The notes: a model not told the origin generated them from the sequence alone. A stretch of 55,145 bases of DNA from JALYUM01 sp036688685 (GCF_036688685.1 NZ_JAQQPS010000032.1:1-55145), one strand, 5' to 3'. Positions 18,417-27,671 are shown, counted from the first letter of the stretch. Program-made: numbers and translations.

Positions 18417-19921
18417 TGCGACACTCCTGGTAAAGATGTGGTGGTAGCGCTGGCCGGCGGCGCGCTGCTGATTCCGATGCGCCAGCCCCCGCCGACGGCC
18501 TTGTACAAGGCGATCCAGTAACGGACGCGGTCGCGTTGCAGGCCGATCAGCGTGGTCTCGGCGGTAATTGCGGTGCGGCGCGCGTCTTCCAGTGTCAGCA
18601 AGCTGTCGAGGCCGGCGCCCCAGCTGGTTTCGATGGCCGTGGCGTAGCGCCGGTACTGGTCGGCCGAACGGGCGGCCTGTTCACTTTGCAAGGCCGCGCC
18701 ATTGAGCGCAACGAGGGCCTGCTCGACATCCCGCACGGCGTTGCGCACGGCGCTGCGGTAGGTCGCCAGCTGGAGCGCATAGGCCGCCACGGCGCTGTCC
18801 ACGGCGGCGCGCCTGGTGCCGGCGTCGAACAGCGGAATCGACAAACTGGGGCCGAACGACCAGAGCGTGCCGGGCGAACCGGTGTGCGCTGCGGACGCGG
18901 AGATCGCGCCAGACAGCGTGAGGCTGGGCAAGCGGTCCGCGCGGGCCTGTCCAATTGCGGCGTAGTTCGCTGCCAGGGTGCGTTCGGCGGCCGCCAGGTC
19001 GGGCCGCTGGCGCACCAGGTCGGCCGGCAGGCTGCTGACCTGAAAGCCGCCGGGCGCGGGTAGCGCCGGCGCCCCCGGCCGCGCGACCATGGCGCGCAGC
19101 GCCGTTTCGTCCACGCCAGTGACGGCCACGAGCGATTTCACCAGGTCATCGCAGGCAGCCTCCTGCTGTGCCGCGGTCGTCGCGGCGCGCGCGACACTGG
19201 CTTCGGCCAGATAGCCGTCGGCGCCGGTCGACAGCCCGGCCCGTACCGCCGCGCGGGTCGACAGCACGGTCTGTTCCTGCGACGCGGCGGCGCGGCGATA
19301 GGCGCTCACCAGCAAGCGGCAGGCGCGATATTGAACGTAATCGTCGGCCACTTCGGCGCCCAGCGACACGCGCGCGTCGTGCCAGTCGTCAACGCGCGCC
19401 TGCAGCTGTGCCTGGGCCGATTCACGGCTTGAACGGGCCTTGCCGAACAGGTCGATTTCCCAGGAAGCGTCGAGTCCACCCTTGCGCGTGATGGCGCTGC
19501 TGCTGGCGTTGTTCACGTCGACGGCGCCGGTCTGGTTGCTGCGCGTAACGGACGCGCTCCCCGTGACGGCGGGCCAGGCCGCCCCGCCGCTGGCCAGAAC
19601 GGTGGCGCGCGCCGTGTCGATTTGGGCAAGCGCCCGCGCCAGCGTCGGGCTGTCGGCCTCGGCCAGTGCGACCAGTTGCGCCAGCACCGGGTCGTCAAAA
19701 CCCGACCACCAGTCCACCAGCGCCTGGGTGCTGCCCTGGTGCGGCGTCGGGGCATACCACTGCGCCGCCACCGGCATCGGTGGCGCCTGGTAGGGTTGCT
19801 GCAGCGCGCAACCGGTCAGCGCCAGCGCCGCGGCCGTCAGGGTCAGCGCCGCCGGCCAGCGCAAGCTGGGGAGCGCAGGCGACGCGCGCTGCGGCGATCG
19901 AAAAGCATTCAAGCGGAACAT
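18413..19921 (-). CDS. RND efflux outer-membrane lipoprotein (NodT/OprM type)
   Basis: The 502-residue protein has an N-terminal lipoprotein signal with lipobox LTGC, then the family start QPYQAPPMP, and two repeats of the TolC-like helical barrel (for example LVALAEADSPTLARALAQID and RQRPDLAAAERTLAANYAAIG). It forms the outer-membrane exit duct. It is the first gene of the efflux operon, transcribed away from baeS across a 135-bp gap. The N-terminus before the signal is longer than usual (about 25 residues), so a start slightly downstream is possible. Confidence 0.92.
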   Translation of the reverse strand: MFRLNAFRSPQRASPALPSLRWPAALTLTAAALALTGCALQQPYQAPPMPVAAQWYAPTPHQGSTQALVDWWSGFDDPVLAQLVALAEADSPTLARALAQIDTARATVLASGGAAWPAVTGSASVTRSNQTGAVDVNNASSSAITRKGGLDASWEIDLFGKARSSRESAQAQLQARVDDWHDARVSLGAEVADDYVQYRACRLLVSAYRRAAASQEQTVLSTRAAVRAGLSTGADGYLAEASVARAATTAAQQEAACDDLVKSLVAVTGVDETALRAMVARPGAPALPAPGGFQVSSLPADLVRQRPDLAAAERTLAANYAAIGQARADRLPSLTLSGAISASAAHTGSPGTLWSFGPSLSIPLFDAGTRRAAVDSAVAAYALQLATYRSAVRNAVRDVEQALVALNGAALQSEQAARSADQYRRYATAIETSWGAGLDSLLTLEDARRTAITAETTLIGLQRDRVRYWIALYKAVGGGWRIGISSAPPASATTTSLPGVSQ

Positions 19922-20056
19922 GGCTAGCCAGCGGAGTGTCAGATGCGCGCATTGTGCGTGAGCAATGTGCAGGAATTATGAAGATCGCTGGTTTGCCTTT
20001 ATCGCGACGGTCTGGCGCTGTATAGTTTCCGTCAATCACATCCGATCGCGCCGCCG
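19922..20056. promoter_or_regulatory. Divergent promoter region between efflux operon and baeS
   Basis: This 135-bp gap separates two divergent starts (19921 minus, 20057 plus), so it must hold both promoters and any BaeR operator. A TATAGT hexamer at 20021-20026 could serve baeS as a -10 box, but no good -35 lies at the right distance. I did not find a copy of the E. coli BaeR box. Confidence 0.5.
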
Positions 20057-21448
20057 ATGAACCTCAGAACCAGCATTACCGCCAAATTGTTTTTGTCCGT
20101 GCTCGCGGCATGCGCCACTGTCTTACTGGTCCAAACCCTGACCTTCCGGATCAGTTTCCAGCGCGATTTCCTCGATTATCTGAATGACCAGGGCAGCGCC
20201 AGCATGGCCCGGCTGATGCCGCGGCTGGCGGCAGCCTACCAGCAGCGCGGCAGCTGGGCGTTTTTGGAGAGCGATGGCACGGCGTGGGTCGAGCTGATGC
20301 GCCCGCAAGGCGATTTCGACGAAATCACCCGGAATCTCTCGATCGCGGACCAGACCGGGGCGCTGATGCGCACGGGATTGCTCGACACGCGCCTGCAGCG
20401 CATTGCCGGCAATTTTCGCGTCAGCGCCAGTTCGATGCGGCAAGCGGTGATCGTCGATGGCCGCACCGTTGGCTGGCTTGCCATGCTCCCGTTCCAGGAA
20501 ATGATGTCGATCAACGACGCCCGCTTCCTTGAAAAACAGCGCCGGGTCTGGGCGATCATCGGCGTCGCGTCGCTTGCCATCATCGCCCTGCTGACCTTTT
20601 TTCTGACCCGTCCATTGTTGCGCCGCGTGCGCACGCTGGCCGGCGCCACGCACCGCCTCGCGGCCGGCAATTACGCCTCGCGCATCGAAGTCGGTCCGCT
20701 CGACGAGCTCGGCACCCTGGCCCAGGACTTCAACCGCATGGCCGGGGCGCTGGAACGCAACGAGGGCGCACGGCGCGCGCTCATGGCCGACATCTCGCAC
20801 GAGTTGCGCACGCCGCTGACGGTGATGCTGGCCGAGCTCGAAGCAGTCCAGGACGGCATTCGACAACCCGGCCCGCAGTCCTTGCACGCACTGCACCAGG
20901 AGATGACGCGGCTGGGAAAACTGATCGACGATTTGCACGACCTGGCCCTGACTGACATCGGTGCGCTGGCCTGTCAAAGGGTGCCGGTCGACCTGGCGAC
21001 GATACTGCGCTCGGCCCTCGACGGCATCGACGAACGGCGCCAGGCGAAGGACCTGCAACTGGTCGTGCAGATTGCAGCCGTTCCATTGATCATCCTGGGC
21101 GACGAACGGCGCCTGCATCAGCTGTTTGCCAATTTGTTTGAAAATACGCTGCGCTATACCGACCACGGCGCGCAGGTGCACGTCGCCTGCCTGCGCAGCG
21201 CCGATGCGGTCACGATTCTCGTCGAGGACAGCGGGCCCGGCGTGCCGGAAGATAAACTGGCGCGCCTGTTTGAGCGATTTTACCGGGTCGAGTCGTCGCG
21301 CAACCGCGCCAGCGGTGGCAGCGGGCTGGGGCTGGCGATCTGCCGCAACATCGCCGAGGCCCACGAAGGCCGCATCAGCGCCAGCACCTCGCCCCTGGGT
21401 GGCCTGCGCATCTCGGTGGTACTGGCGCTGGCGCTGGCGGCAGCATGA
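20057..21448 (+). CDS. baeS: BaeS-like envelope-stress sensor histidine kinase
   Basis: The 463-residue protein resembles E. coli BaeS from its first residues (ITAKLFLSVLAAC, then RISFQRDFLDYL). It has TM1 at about 10-30, a periplasmic domain to about 170, TM2, a HAMP domain, the HisKA box ISHELRTPL with H248, and an HATPase domain with N box (FANLFENTLRYT) and G boxes (GGSGLGLAICRN). It senses envelope stress or toxic compounds and phosphorylates BaeR. Its stop overlaps baeR by 4 nt, and it is divergent from the RND operon it probably controls. Confidence 0.92.
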   Translation: MNLRTSITAKLFLSVLAACATVLLVQTLTFRISFQRDFLDYLNDQGSASMARLMPRLAAAYQQRGSWAFLESDGTAWVELMRPQGDFDEITRNLSIADQTGALMRTGLLDTRLQRIAGNFRVSASSMRQAVIVDGRTVGWLAMLPFQEMMSINDARFLEKQRRVWAIIGVASLAIIALLTFFLTRPLLRRVRTLAGATHRLAAGNYASRIEVGPLDELGTLAQDFNRMAGALERNEGARRALMADISHELRTPLTVMLAELEAVQDGIRQPGPQSLHALHQEMTRLGKLIDDLHDLALTDIGALACQRVPVDLATILRSALDGIDERRQAKDLQLVVQIAAVPLIILGDERRLHQLFANLFENTLRYTDHGAQVHVACLRSADAVTILVEDSGPGVPEDKLARLFERFYRVESSRNRASGGSGLGLAICRNIAEAHEGRISASTSPLGGLRISVVLALALAAA

Positions 21449-22131
21449 CCGGCACGCACCAGGATCATGTCCTGATCGTCGAGGATGAACCGAGAATCGC
21501 GGCGGTTCTGTGCGACTACCTTGCCAATGCGGGCTACCGCCACCATTGGGTCGCCGACGGCGCGGCGGTGGTGTCGGCTTTTCTCGCACAACAGCCCGAC
21601 CTGGTATTGCTGGACCTGATGCTGCCCGGCCGCGACGGCATCGATCTGTTTCACGAACTGCGCCGGCATGGCCAGGTCCCGGTCATTATCGTGACGGCCA
21701 AAGTCGAGGAAATCGACCGCCTGCTGGGCATGGAGATCGGCGCCGACGATTACATCTGCAAGCCGTTCAGTCCGCGCGAAGTGGTGGCGCGGGTGGCGGC
21801 GGTGCTGCGCCGCCATCGCCATGTGCCCCAACCCGCCATCGCCGACCCGCTGGCGATCGACCCGGTAGCATGCCGCGCCAGCGTCAACGGCCATGCCCTG
21901 AATCTGACGCCGGTGGAATTCCGCCTGCTCAGCCTGCTCCATGGTGCGCAGGGGCGCCTGTATTCGCGCAACGATCTGCTGGAGCGCCTTTACGATGATC
22001 GACGCGTGGTGACCGACAGGACGGTCGATAGCCATGTCAAGAACTTGCGCAGAAAATTGGTCGAAGCAGGCGGCCATGAAGAATGGATTAAATCCATTTA
22101 TGGCGCCGGCTATCGCATGGAACTGAAGTGA
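21445..22131 (+). CDS. baeR: BaeR-like OmpR-family response regulator
   Basis: The 228-residue protein has a receiver with phosphoacceptor D57 (LLDLMLPGRDG) and the stretch VTAKVEEIDRLLGMEIGADD, a close match to E. coli BaeR, followed by ICKPFSPREVVARV. A winged-helix DNA-binding domain follows (LTPVEFRLLSLL, RTVDSHVKNLRRKL, IYGAGYRME). It is translationally coupled to baeS and likely activates the divergent efflux operon. Gene order baeS-baeR next to RND genes mirrors the mdtABCD-baeSR locus of enterobacteria. Confidence 0.93.
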   Translation: MTGTHQDHVLIVEDEPRIAAVLCDYLANAGYRHHWVADGAAVVSAFLAQQPDLVLLDLMLPGRDGIDLFHELRRHGQVPVIIVTAKVEEIDRLLGMEIGADDYICKPFSPREVVARVAAVLRRHRHVPQPAIADPLAIDPVACRASVNGHALNLTPVEFRLLSLLHGAQGRLYSRNDLLERLYDDRRVVTDRTVDSHVKNLRRKLVEAGGHEEWIKSIYGAGYRMELK

Positions 22132-22215
22132 GGCCACGCGTGGATTGCCACCACGAAGGCAGCGTTACGCCGGCGGTGATTGATGAAAAATGTGTAGGCC
22201 AGCATGACGTGCGCC

Positions 22216-23109
22216 TCACGCTTTTTGGGTGCACGCATGCACGGCGACAGGGCACTGGACCAGAACCAAACGGACGCCGGCATACTGTTGTTCGTAGGCC
22301 GAGTAGCTCCCGGGCTCGCCGTAGCGTGGGCTGGCGATGCCCCATACTGTGGCCGCACGGTCCATTGCGCTTGTCAGGTACGGATCGAGTTGTGCGCGTG
22401 GTGATGCCTCGCGCCGCTCCGCAATGCCGCGTGGCAGCCCCCAGCGGTCCCAGAAGACGGTTTTACCGAGGCACACCCGCTTGGCAACATAATGAAATGC
22501 ATCGCGCGTGCCGTCCAGTTGCCGATAGCTTACAAACTCCATTTTCGCCTCACGCGCCATCTGGAACCAGGCGTCGACCAGTGCGCCATCCTCCAGCGCG
22601 CGCATACCCTGCAAATACTGGCCAATGTGGCGCTCGGGGTTGGTCCACAAGCGCGCCGAGCCACCCGACTTCAATACGCCGCGCGCAGTCCCAAGCAGTT
22701 CGGTGGCGTCACGCATCGGTATCCATGCGGATCGCGGCCCGGCGGTAAAGCGGGTGCCGGCGCAGCCATGTTCGATCGATGCGACTTCGATGCGCGCGTC
22801 AATTCCCGGCGGCAGGCTGCCCCAGGGTGTTTTCAACTGAGACACCAGCCAGATAACATCGTGCTCGCGCACATCACGGACCCAGCCGTTGACGGCGTGC
22901 GTCACGTGAAACGCCGGCCGCGCAAAGTGTCCCGTGGACGCCGTCACTTCCCCAACCTCCATGGGGAAACGCATCCTGATGGTACGGCAGACGTAATGCA
23001 TGAAATGGGCAACCATCGTCAATTCCTCCATTCGCGCTTCTGCAAGCTCGTCGGCAAGCATAGGCCGACTTGCACGACGCGGCAAATCAAGCTGCGTGCG
23101 CCTCAACAT
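22216..23109 (-). CDS. Putative effector with C-terminal TIR-like domain
   Basis: This 297-residue protein was not recognised by its N-terminal half, which includes VNGWVRDVREHDVIWLVSQL. From about residue 190 the pattern fits a divergent TIR fold: FVSYRQLDGT as the first strand and loop, a helix, then KTVFWDRWGLPRGIAERR, a further helix, VWGIASPRY, and PGSYSAYEQQYA. E273 of that last motif is in the place of the catalytic Glu of NAD+-cleaving TIR domains. It is divergently transcribed from the patatin operon across a 170-bp gap and convergent with baeR. ATG codons further inside (for example at residue 17) are alternative starts. The TIR call is made by eye and is moderately uncertain. Confidence 0.55.
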   Translation of the reverse strand: MLRRTQLDLPRRASRPMLADELAEARMEELTMVAHFMHYVCRTIRMRFPMEVGEVTASTGHFARPAFHVTHAVNGWVRDVREHDVIWLVSQLKTPWGSLPPGIDARIEVASIEHGCAGTRFTAGPRSAWIPMRDATELLGTARGVLKSGGSARLWTNPERHIGQYLQGMRALEDGALVDAWFQMAREAKMEFVSYRQLDGTRDAFHYVAKRVCLGKTVFWDRWGLPRGIAERREASPRAQLDPYLTSAMDRAATVWGIASPRYGEPGSYSAYEQQYAGVRLVLVQCPVAVHACTQKA

Positions 23110-23279
23110 TTCATGTCAGAAGCGTGCAAAAAAAACAACAGCGAAGTGCTTGCCATTTTGATCAAGCACACCAATACTGTAATGACACCCGCAATTGCCG
23201 TGATCCAGCATCAGCACTACAAGGTCCGCCCGCCTGCAGCACCATCCGTTGTCGCCACGAAGCAAAGGATGATTCAGCC
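23110..23279 (+). promoter_or_regulatory. Divergent regulatory region of the conflict island, with candidate promoter
   Basis: The 170-bp gap lies between the divergent TIR-like gene and the patatin gene and is richer in A/T than the surroundings. A candidate plus-strand sigma-70 promoter is TTGCCA (23150-23155), 17 nt, AATACT (23173-23178), about 100 nt before the patatin ATG. It would drive the plus-strand run of genes. The match is moderate (5/6 and 4/6). Confidence 0.4.
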
Positions 23280-24446
23280 ATGACCAAACGCAGCTTCGCC
23301 GAGCATCTTGACCATGCACTCGCACCGAAACGCATCCTCGCTCTCGACGGCGGTGGACTGCGCGGTATTCTGACGATCGCCATTCTGCAAAAAATCGAAG
23401 ACGTTTTGCGCGACCAGGCCGGAGCGGACGAAACGTTTCGCCTCAGCGATTATTTTGACCTCATCGGTGGTACCTCGACCGGCGCCATCATCGCCGCCGG
23501 CCTGGCACTTGGCATGTCGGTCAAGGAAATCCGGGACCACTATTTCCGGCTTGGGCAGTCGGCTTTCCAACCGAGCATCTGGAAAGATGGTTACCTTAAG
23601 CAAAGATACGACGCGAACAAGGTGACTGCTGCACTGAAAGGCGTTTTCGCTGAACGCACGCTAGGGTCGACGGACTACAAAACCGGCCTGGTCATCCTCT
23701 GCAAACGGCTTGATACGGGTAGCCAATGGGTACTCAGCAACAACGCGAATGCGCGCTACTTCCATGCAGATGGACGCGGAAACACCGTTCCCAACAAGGA
23801 TTATCCACTGTGGTCGGTCATCCGGGCCAGCACGGCGGCACCGACCTACTTCGCGCCTGAGCACATCGTGGTCAAGGCTGCCGACGCGGCGGCGGGGCAT
23901 GCCGCTGTCGAGGGCGAGTTTGTCGACGGCGGCGTCAGTACGATGAACAACCCGGCCTTGCAACTGGTACTGGCCGCAACTGTCCCGGGCTACGGTTTTG
24001 GCTGGCAGATGGGCGCGGACAAGCTGTCGATCACCTCGGTTGGTAGCGGGCGCAATGGCCAGCCCCCCGGCATGTCGAGCGGTCTCAATGCGCTCGCTGC
24101 AACGCATGCGGTGAAGGCGCTCAAATCGGTACTGGAAGACTGCGAGGACCTGGTGGAGACAATGCTGCAGTGGTTGTCCGACAGCCCGACTGCGCGCCCG
24201 ATCGACTGCGAATTGGGTACGCTTTCCGGTGCCTGGCCCGGCGCAGGGCCCAGCCTGCGCTATCACCGTTACAACGTGCAGTTCGATCAGACCTGGCTGA
24301 GCAATGAGCTGGGTCAGGAGCTCAACGCCGAGATGATCGAAAGCCTCGCACAAATGGACCGCCCAGGCAACATGAACCAGCTGGAGGAAATCGGACAGCG
24401 TGCGGCAAGCCGCTTCGTTCAGCCCGAACACTTCATGCGTGGCTGA
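23280..24446 (+). CDS. Patatin-like phospholipase
   Basis: The predicted 388-residue enzyme has every patatin hallmark: oxyanion-hole glycines D23-GGGLRG, nucleophile elbow GGTSTG with S66, and the dyad Asp D216 in FVDGG. Patatins hydrolyse membrane phospholipids, and in defence systems they act as membrane-degrading effectors. The chosen ATG (23280) begins MTKRSFAEHL directly before the patatin fold; the 70 codons upstream in the same frame look non-coding. It is the first gene of the plus-strand island and ends 8 nt before the next gene. No CD-NTase is present, so it does not look like a CBASS effector. Confidence 0.92.
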   Translation: MTKRSFAEHLDHALAPKRILALDGGGLRGILTIAILQKIEDVLRDQAGADETFRLSDYFDLIGGTSTGAIIAAGLALGMSVKEIRDHYFRLGQSAFQPSIWKDGYLKQRYDANKVTAALKGVFAERTLGSTDYKTGLVILCKRLDTGSQWVLSNNANARYFHADGRGNTVPNKDYPLWSVIRASTAAPTYFAPEHIVVKAADAAAGHAAVEGEFVDGGVSTMNNPALQLVLAATVPGYGFGWQMGADKLSITSVGSGRNGQPPGMSSGLNALAATHAVKALKSVLEDCEDLVETMLQWLSDSPTARPIDCELGTLSGAWPGAGPSLRYHRYNVQFDQTWLSNELGQELNAEMIESLAQMDRPGNMNQLEEIGQRAASRFVQPEHFMRG

Positions 24447-24454
24447 ACAAGAAC

Positions 24455-26518
24455 ATGCGCATATTCATCATTCGTCCGTTCGCGATCAAGGATGGCATCG
24501 ACTTCGACAAGGTGGAAGCCGATTTGATCCAGCCAGCGCTAGCGAAACTGGGTCACATGGATCTGCAGGTATTCGGCTCGACGACAGCGCGAATCATTAA
24601 ACAAGGCAATATTCGCGAAGATATGTTTCGCCTCATTGCCGTTGCCGATCTCGTCATTGCGGATATCTCCATCCACAACGCGAATGTCTTTTACGAGCTG
24701 GGAATGCGGCACGCACTCAAGCCGCGCCACACATTCATGATCCGCTGCAAATCGGAGCAGCAACATCCGTTCGACCTGCAGACTGACCGATACTTTTCGT
24801 ACGAAGCAAGCAATCCGGGCGCAAGCGTCGCCGCTCTGGCCGAGGCATTGCGCGCCAGCCTCAACTCGCCTCAGGCCGACAGTCCCGTGTTCACGCTCCT
24901 GCCGCAACTGAAGCCGCACGGGCGGGGCAAGCTCGTCAGTGCGCCGCGCGCTTTCCAGGAAGACCTCGAGCGCGCCCGCATCGGGAAGCACTACGGCACG
25001 CTGCGCTTGTTCGCACAGGAGGCGGCCGCGTACGAATGGGACCAGGAAGCACTGCGCATGATCGGCAATGCGCAATTCAAGCTGCGCGCGTACGCCGGCG
25101 CGCGCACGACCTTCGAACTGCTGCGTGGAACAGATGGTGAGCACGTCGAGGCAAACCTTCGGCTGGGGACGATCTACCAGCGCCTCGCGGCCACGGAAGC
25201 ACCCGCACGCAAGCTGGAGCTGATGGCAGAGTCGGCAAGCGCCATTCAACGGGTCATCGACGGCAGCCATGCGAACGCCGAATTAGTGGAAGCGCACTGC
25301 CTGCTGGGCAGCAACGAAAAATCACGGTGGATCGACGAACTCGCTGGCCGTGCTCCGCTGGAACAGCAAGCCGCAACGCTGCGTTCGGTCCATTTTATGC
25401 GCATGCGCAGTCATTATCTGGCTGCCACCAACCTGGACCTGAACGCGCATTACTCTGCCATGAATGCGCTGGCGATACTTAAAATACAACAAGCATGCGC
25501 CGTTTCGCTGCCCGACGCCTGGCAGCAGTCGCATGATACCGATGCCGGCGCGACTGCTGCGCTGGCCGCAATCGACACGCTGGCCGCGCGGCTGGTGGCG
25601 ACGCTGCACCTGGCACTCCAGTTGGACACGGTCCTTGGCCTGCGCCCGGGCATGCCAGATGCGTGGGCGCCCAGCAGCCGAGCCGATTTACAGTTGCTGA
25701 CCGCGCCCGGGCGCACGGAACGCGTGGCACAGTACTACCGGCAAGCCGTGACCGGTGACGACTGGTTCGCACTGGACGCGACCCGGCGCAACCTTGAAAT
25801 CTACAAGAATATGGGCTTGTTCGAGCCCGGCGTCAGTGCCGCGCTGGAAGAGATCGAAAGCGCCATGGCAATCGGGGGCCAGCCGCCGCCCAGGCCCGCC
25901 AAAGTACTGCTCTTCACGGGACATATGATCGACGCTGCGGATAAACCGGAGCACTTGTGGCGCTTTCCGCGCACCGCCCCCGCGCAGGCGCGCGCCCGTG
26001 AATTGATTCGCTCGGCAGTGGCGGACGAAGTGGCCGGGGTCAACGGGCAGGTATTGGGTTTCGCCGGGGGCGCATGCGGGGGCGACATCCTGTTCCACGA
26101 AGTCTGCGCGGAGCTCGGGGTCCCGACCAGGCTGTTGCTCGCTCTGCCACCAGAGCGATTCCAGGTGACCTCGGTGCAGCACGGAGGCGCGAATTGGGTC
26201 GAGCGCTTTCACGCCCTGCTGGAGCGCCTCCCTTTCGATGTACTGCAAGCGTCTGTGGTGCCGCCGACGTGGCTGGCCGGCAAACAGGAAAATTACATCT
26301 GGACCCGCGCCAACCACTGGATGATGTATAGCGCGATGAGTACCGGCGCCGCCACCAGATCGGTGCTGGCACTGCTCAATCGCGCCCATGCGCCCCAGGG
26401 GCCTGGTGGTGCGGCCGAGTTCTTCGATGAAGCCAGGGATAATGGGTTCAAGCCGGTCGAACTGGATGGACCGGCACTGCTGAACCGATCAACCGATCCA
26501 GCAGGGTCTGTTTTGTAG
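24455..26518 (+). CDS. TPR/TRAFs-binding-like protein with two Rossmann-like domains
   Basis: This 687-residue protein has three parts. Residues 1-150 look like a nucleoside 2-deoxyribosyltransferase or TIR-like Rossmann fold (FIIRPF, ADLVIADISIHNANVFYELG, with the Glu in the catalytic place). Residues about 165-460 are helical with TPR-like repeats, like the bacterial proteins annotated as TRAFs-binding (DUF4071). Residues about 480-650 form a second Rossmann-like unit (VLLFTGHMIDA, LGFAGGACGGDILFHEV), similar in pattern to SLOG-type nucleotide-binding domains. It probably senses or makes a nucleotide signal, or acts as an adaptor that relays to the neighbouring effectors. Both roles are inferred. 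Confidence 0.65.
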   Translation: MRIFIIRPFAIKDGIDFDKVEADLIQPALAKLGHMDLQVFGSTTARIIKQGNIREDMFRLIAVADLVIADISIHNANVFYELGMRHALKPRHTFMIRCKSEQQHPFDLQTDRYFSYEASNPGASVAALAEALRASLNSPQADSPVFTLLPQLKPHGRGKLVSAPRAFQEDLERARIGKHYGTLRLFAQEAAAYEWDQEALRMIGNAQFKLRAYAGARTTFELLRGTDGEHVEANLRLGTIYQRLAATEAPARKLELMAESASAIQRVIDGSHANAELVEAHCLLGSNEKSRWIDELAGRAPLEQQAATLRSVHFMRMRSHYLAATNLDLNAHYSAMNALAILKIQQACAVSLPDAWQQSHDTDAGATAALAAIDTLAARLVATLHLALQLDTVLGLRPGMPDAWAPSSRADLQLLTAPGRTERVAQYYRQAVTGDDWFALDATRRNLEIYKNMGLFEPGVSAALEEIESAMAIGGQPPPRPAKVLLFTGHMIDAADKPEHLWRFPRTAPAQARARELIRSAVADEVAGVNGQVLGFAGGACGGDILFHEVCAELGVPTRLLLALPPERFQVTSVQHGGANWVERFHALLERLPFDVLQASVVPPTWLAGKQENYIWTRANHWMMYSAMSTGAATRSVLALLNRAHAPQGPGGAAEFFDEARDNGFKPVELDGPALLNRSTDPAGSVL

Positions 26519-26534
26519 CCAGAAAGGAAGCGGC

Positions 26535-27077
26535 ATGCCTGCGTCGAACCTGTTCATTTCGTATAAACGCGGTGTGCACACAACGCCTGGCGTCGTACGC
26601 TTCTACAACCGGATTCGGGTACAGCTGTCAGGCGACGGCATCGAGCCGTTCTTCGATCGCAAGTCGATTGAGGCAGGCGACGTGTGGGAAGAAAAGATCG
26701 ACGCCTGCATCGCGGCGGCGAACTATTTCGTCGCACTCATTTCGATCGATTTCTGGCTGTCGCCCCAATGCATGCGCGAGCTGAAAATGGCCATCGAGCG
26801 CTACGAGCGCGAAGGCGCGCCGAGATTGCTGTTCGTGCTCGCCGACAGGCTCTCGCCAGACGATCTGAAGTTCGACGCGGACTGGGCCGCCCGGCATTAC
26901 CAGCCGGCCGACGCCACCTTGGCCCAGCGTGGTATCAACAAGGTGACTGCCATCGGACAGTTCAATTTCCTGGGCCCGTACGATACGGCCGGCATGCTCA
27001 CCAGCCTGCAGCTCACCGACGAATCGAAGCTGGACGAGCAGCTTGCCCAGCTGGTTGCCGCGATCAAGGATCTGTGA
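26535..27077 (+). CDS. TIR-domain protein
   Basis: The whole 180-residue protein is a TIR domain: first strand NLFISYKRG, BB-loop region FFDRKSIEAGDVWEEKI, the strand NYFVALISIDFWLS, and catalytic Glu E82 in SPQCMRELKMAI. TIR domains with this Glu can cleave NAD+ and deplete it, or make cyclic ADP-ribose signals. An AAGGAA site precedes the ATG. No sensor domain is fused, so activation must come from a partner in the operon, most simply the preceding TPR protein or the MoxR module. Confidence 0.9.
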   Translation: MPASNLFISYKRGVHTTPGVVRFYNRIRVQLSGDGIEPFFDRKSIEAGDVWEEKIDACIAAANYFVALISIDFWLSPQCMRELKMAIERYEREGAPRLLFVLADRLSPDDLKFDADWAARHYQPADATLAQRGINKVTAIGQFNFLGPYDTAGMLTSLQLTDESKLDEQLAQLVAAIKDL

Positions 27078-27079
27078 AG

Positions 27080-27631
27080 ATGGGATACACAAGCCTCGTG
27101 CAAATTAACGATCCGGCGCGGGTGATACTGCTGTCGTGGCGCCCCGAGCCGCGTAACGAAAAACTGCGCAATTGGGTCATGCGGTTCCTTAAATACCTGA
27201 CGTTGGAATGCGGCACTGCGACGATTATCGATGTCGAGCAGGCCGCCATGGACAAGGCAGCCCAGCGCGACGCCGACTATACCGACTTTGTTTCATTGGT
27301 TACCGTCGACTATGCGTTTGCCTGTATGCAAGAAGAGGATCACGAACTTATAAGATGCCTGCCTGCGCTGCGGGACGGTGTCTCGCCCATCTGCTTCTGG
27401 GCAGTACGGCTGGACCCGGGAAAGCCGCAAAAATGGACGGTCGGCAAAAACAAGTTTGCGCCTTGGCAAGAGGAGTCGCGCTGGCATTTCCTGCCCAGTT
27501 TCGAGGACAACTTCAATATTCACGCCGAAGACATCAGCAAGCCGATGACGGAGAAGTGCGTCAATTGCATCAGCGAGCATCAGCCAGATTGTCGGGTATG
27601 CCTCGCAGCCCTCCACGACAAGCAGGTCTGA
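27080..27631 (+). CDS. Small TIR-like protein with C-terminal C4 motif
   Basis: The 183-residue protein starts at ATG 27080, two bases after the TIR stop. Its order of strands and helices resembles a degenerate TIR (VILLSWRPEP, TATIIDVEQ, FVSLVTVDYAF, PICFWAV), but no catalytic Glu stands out. The C-terminus has four cysteines, C160-x2-C163-x7-C171-x2-C174, a likely metal-binding knuckle. It may be an inactive TIR-like partner or regulator of its neighbour. I do not recognise a named family. Confidence 0.6.
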   Translation: MGYTSLVQINDPARVILLSWRPEPRNEKLRNWVMRFLKYLTLECGTATIIDVEQAAMDKAAQRDADYTDFVSLVTVDYAFACMQEEDHELIRCLPALRDGVSPICFWAVRLDPGKPQKWTVGKNKFAPWQEESRWHFLPSFEDNFNIHAEDISKPMTEKCVNCISEHQPDCRVCLAALHDKQV

Positions 27632-27671
27632 CTGTTTCGCACGCATTGCCTATCGACCGCCAGGAGCCGCC

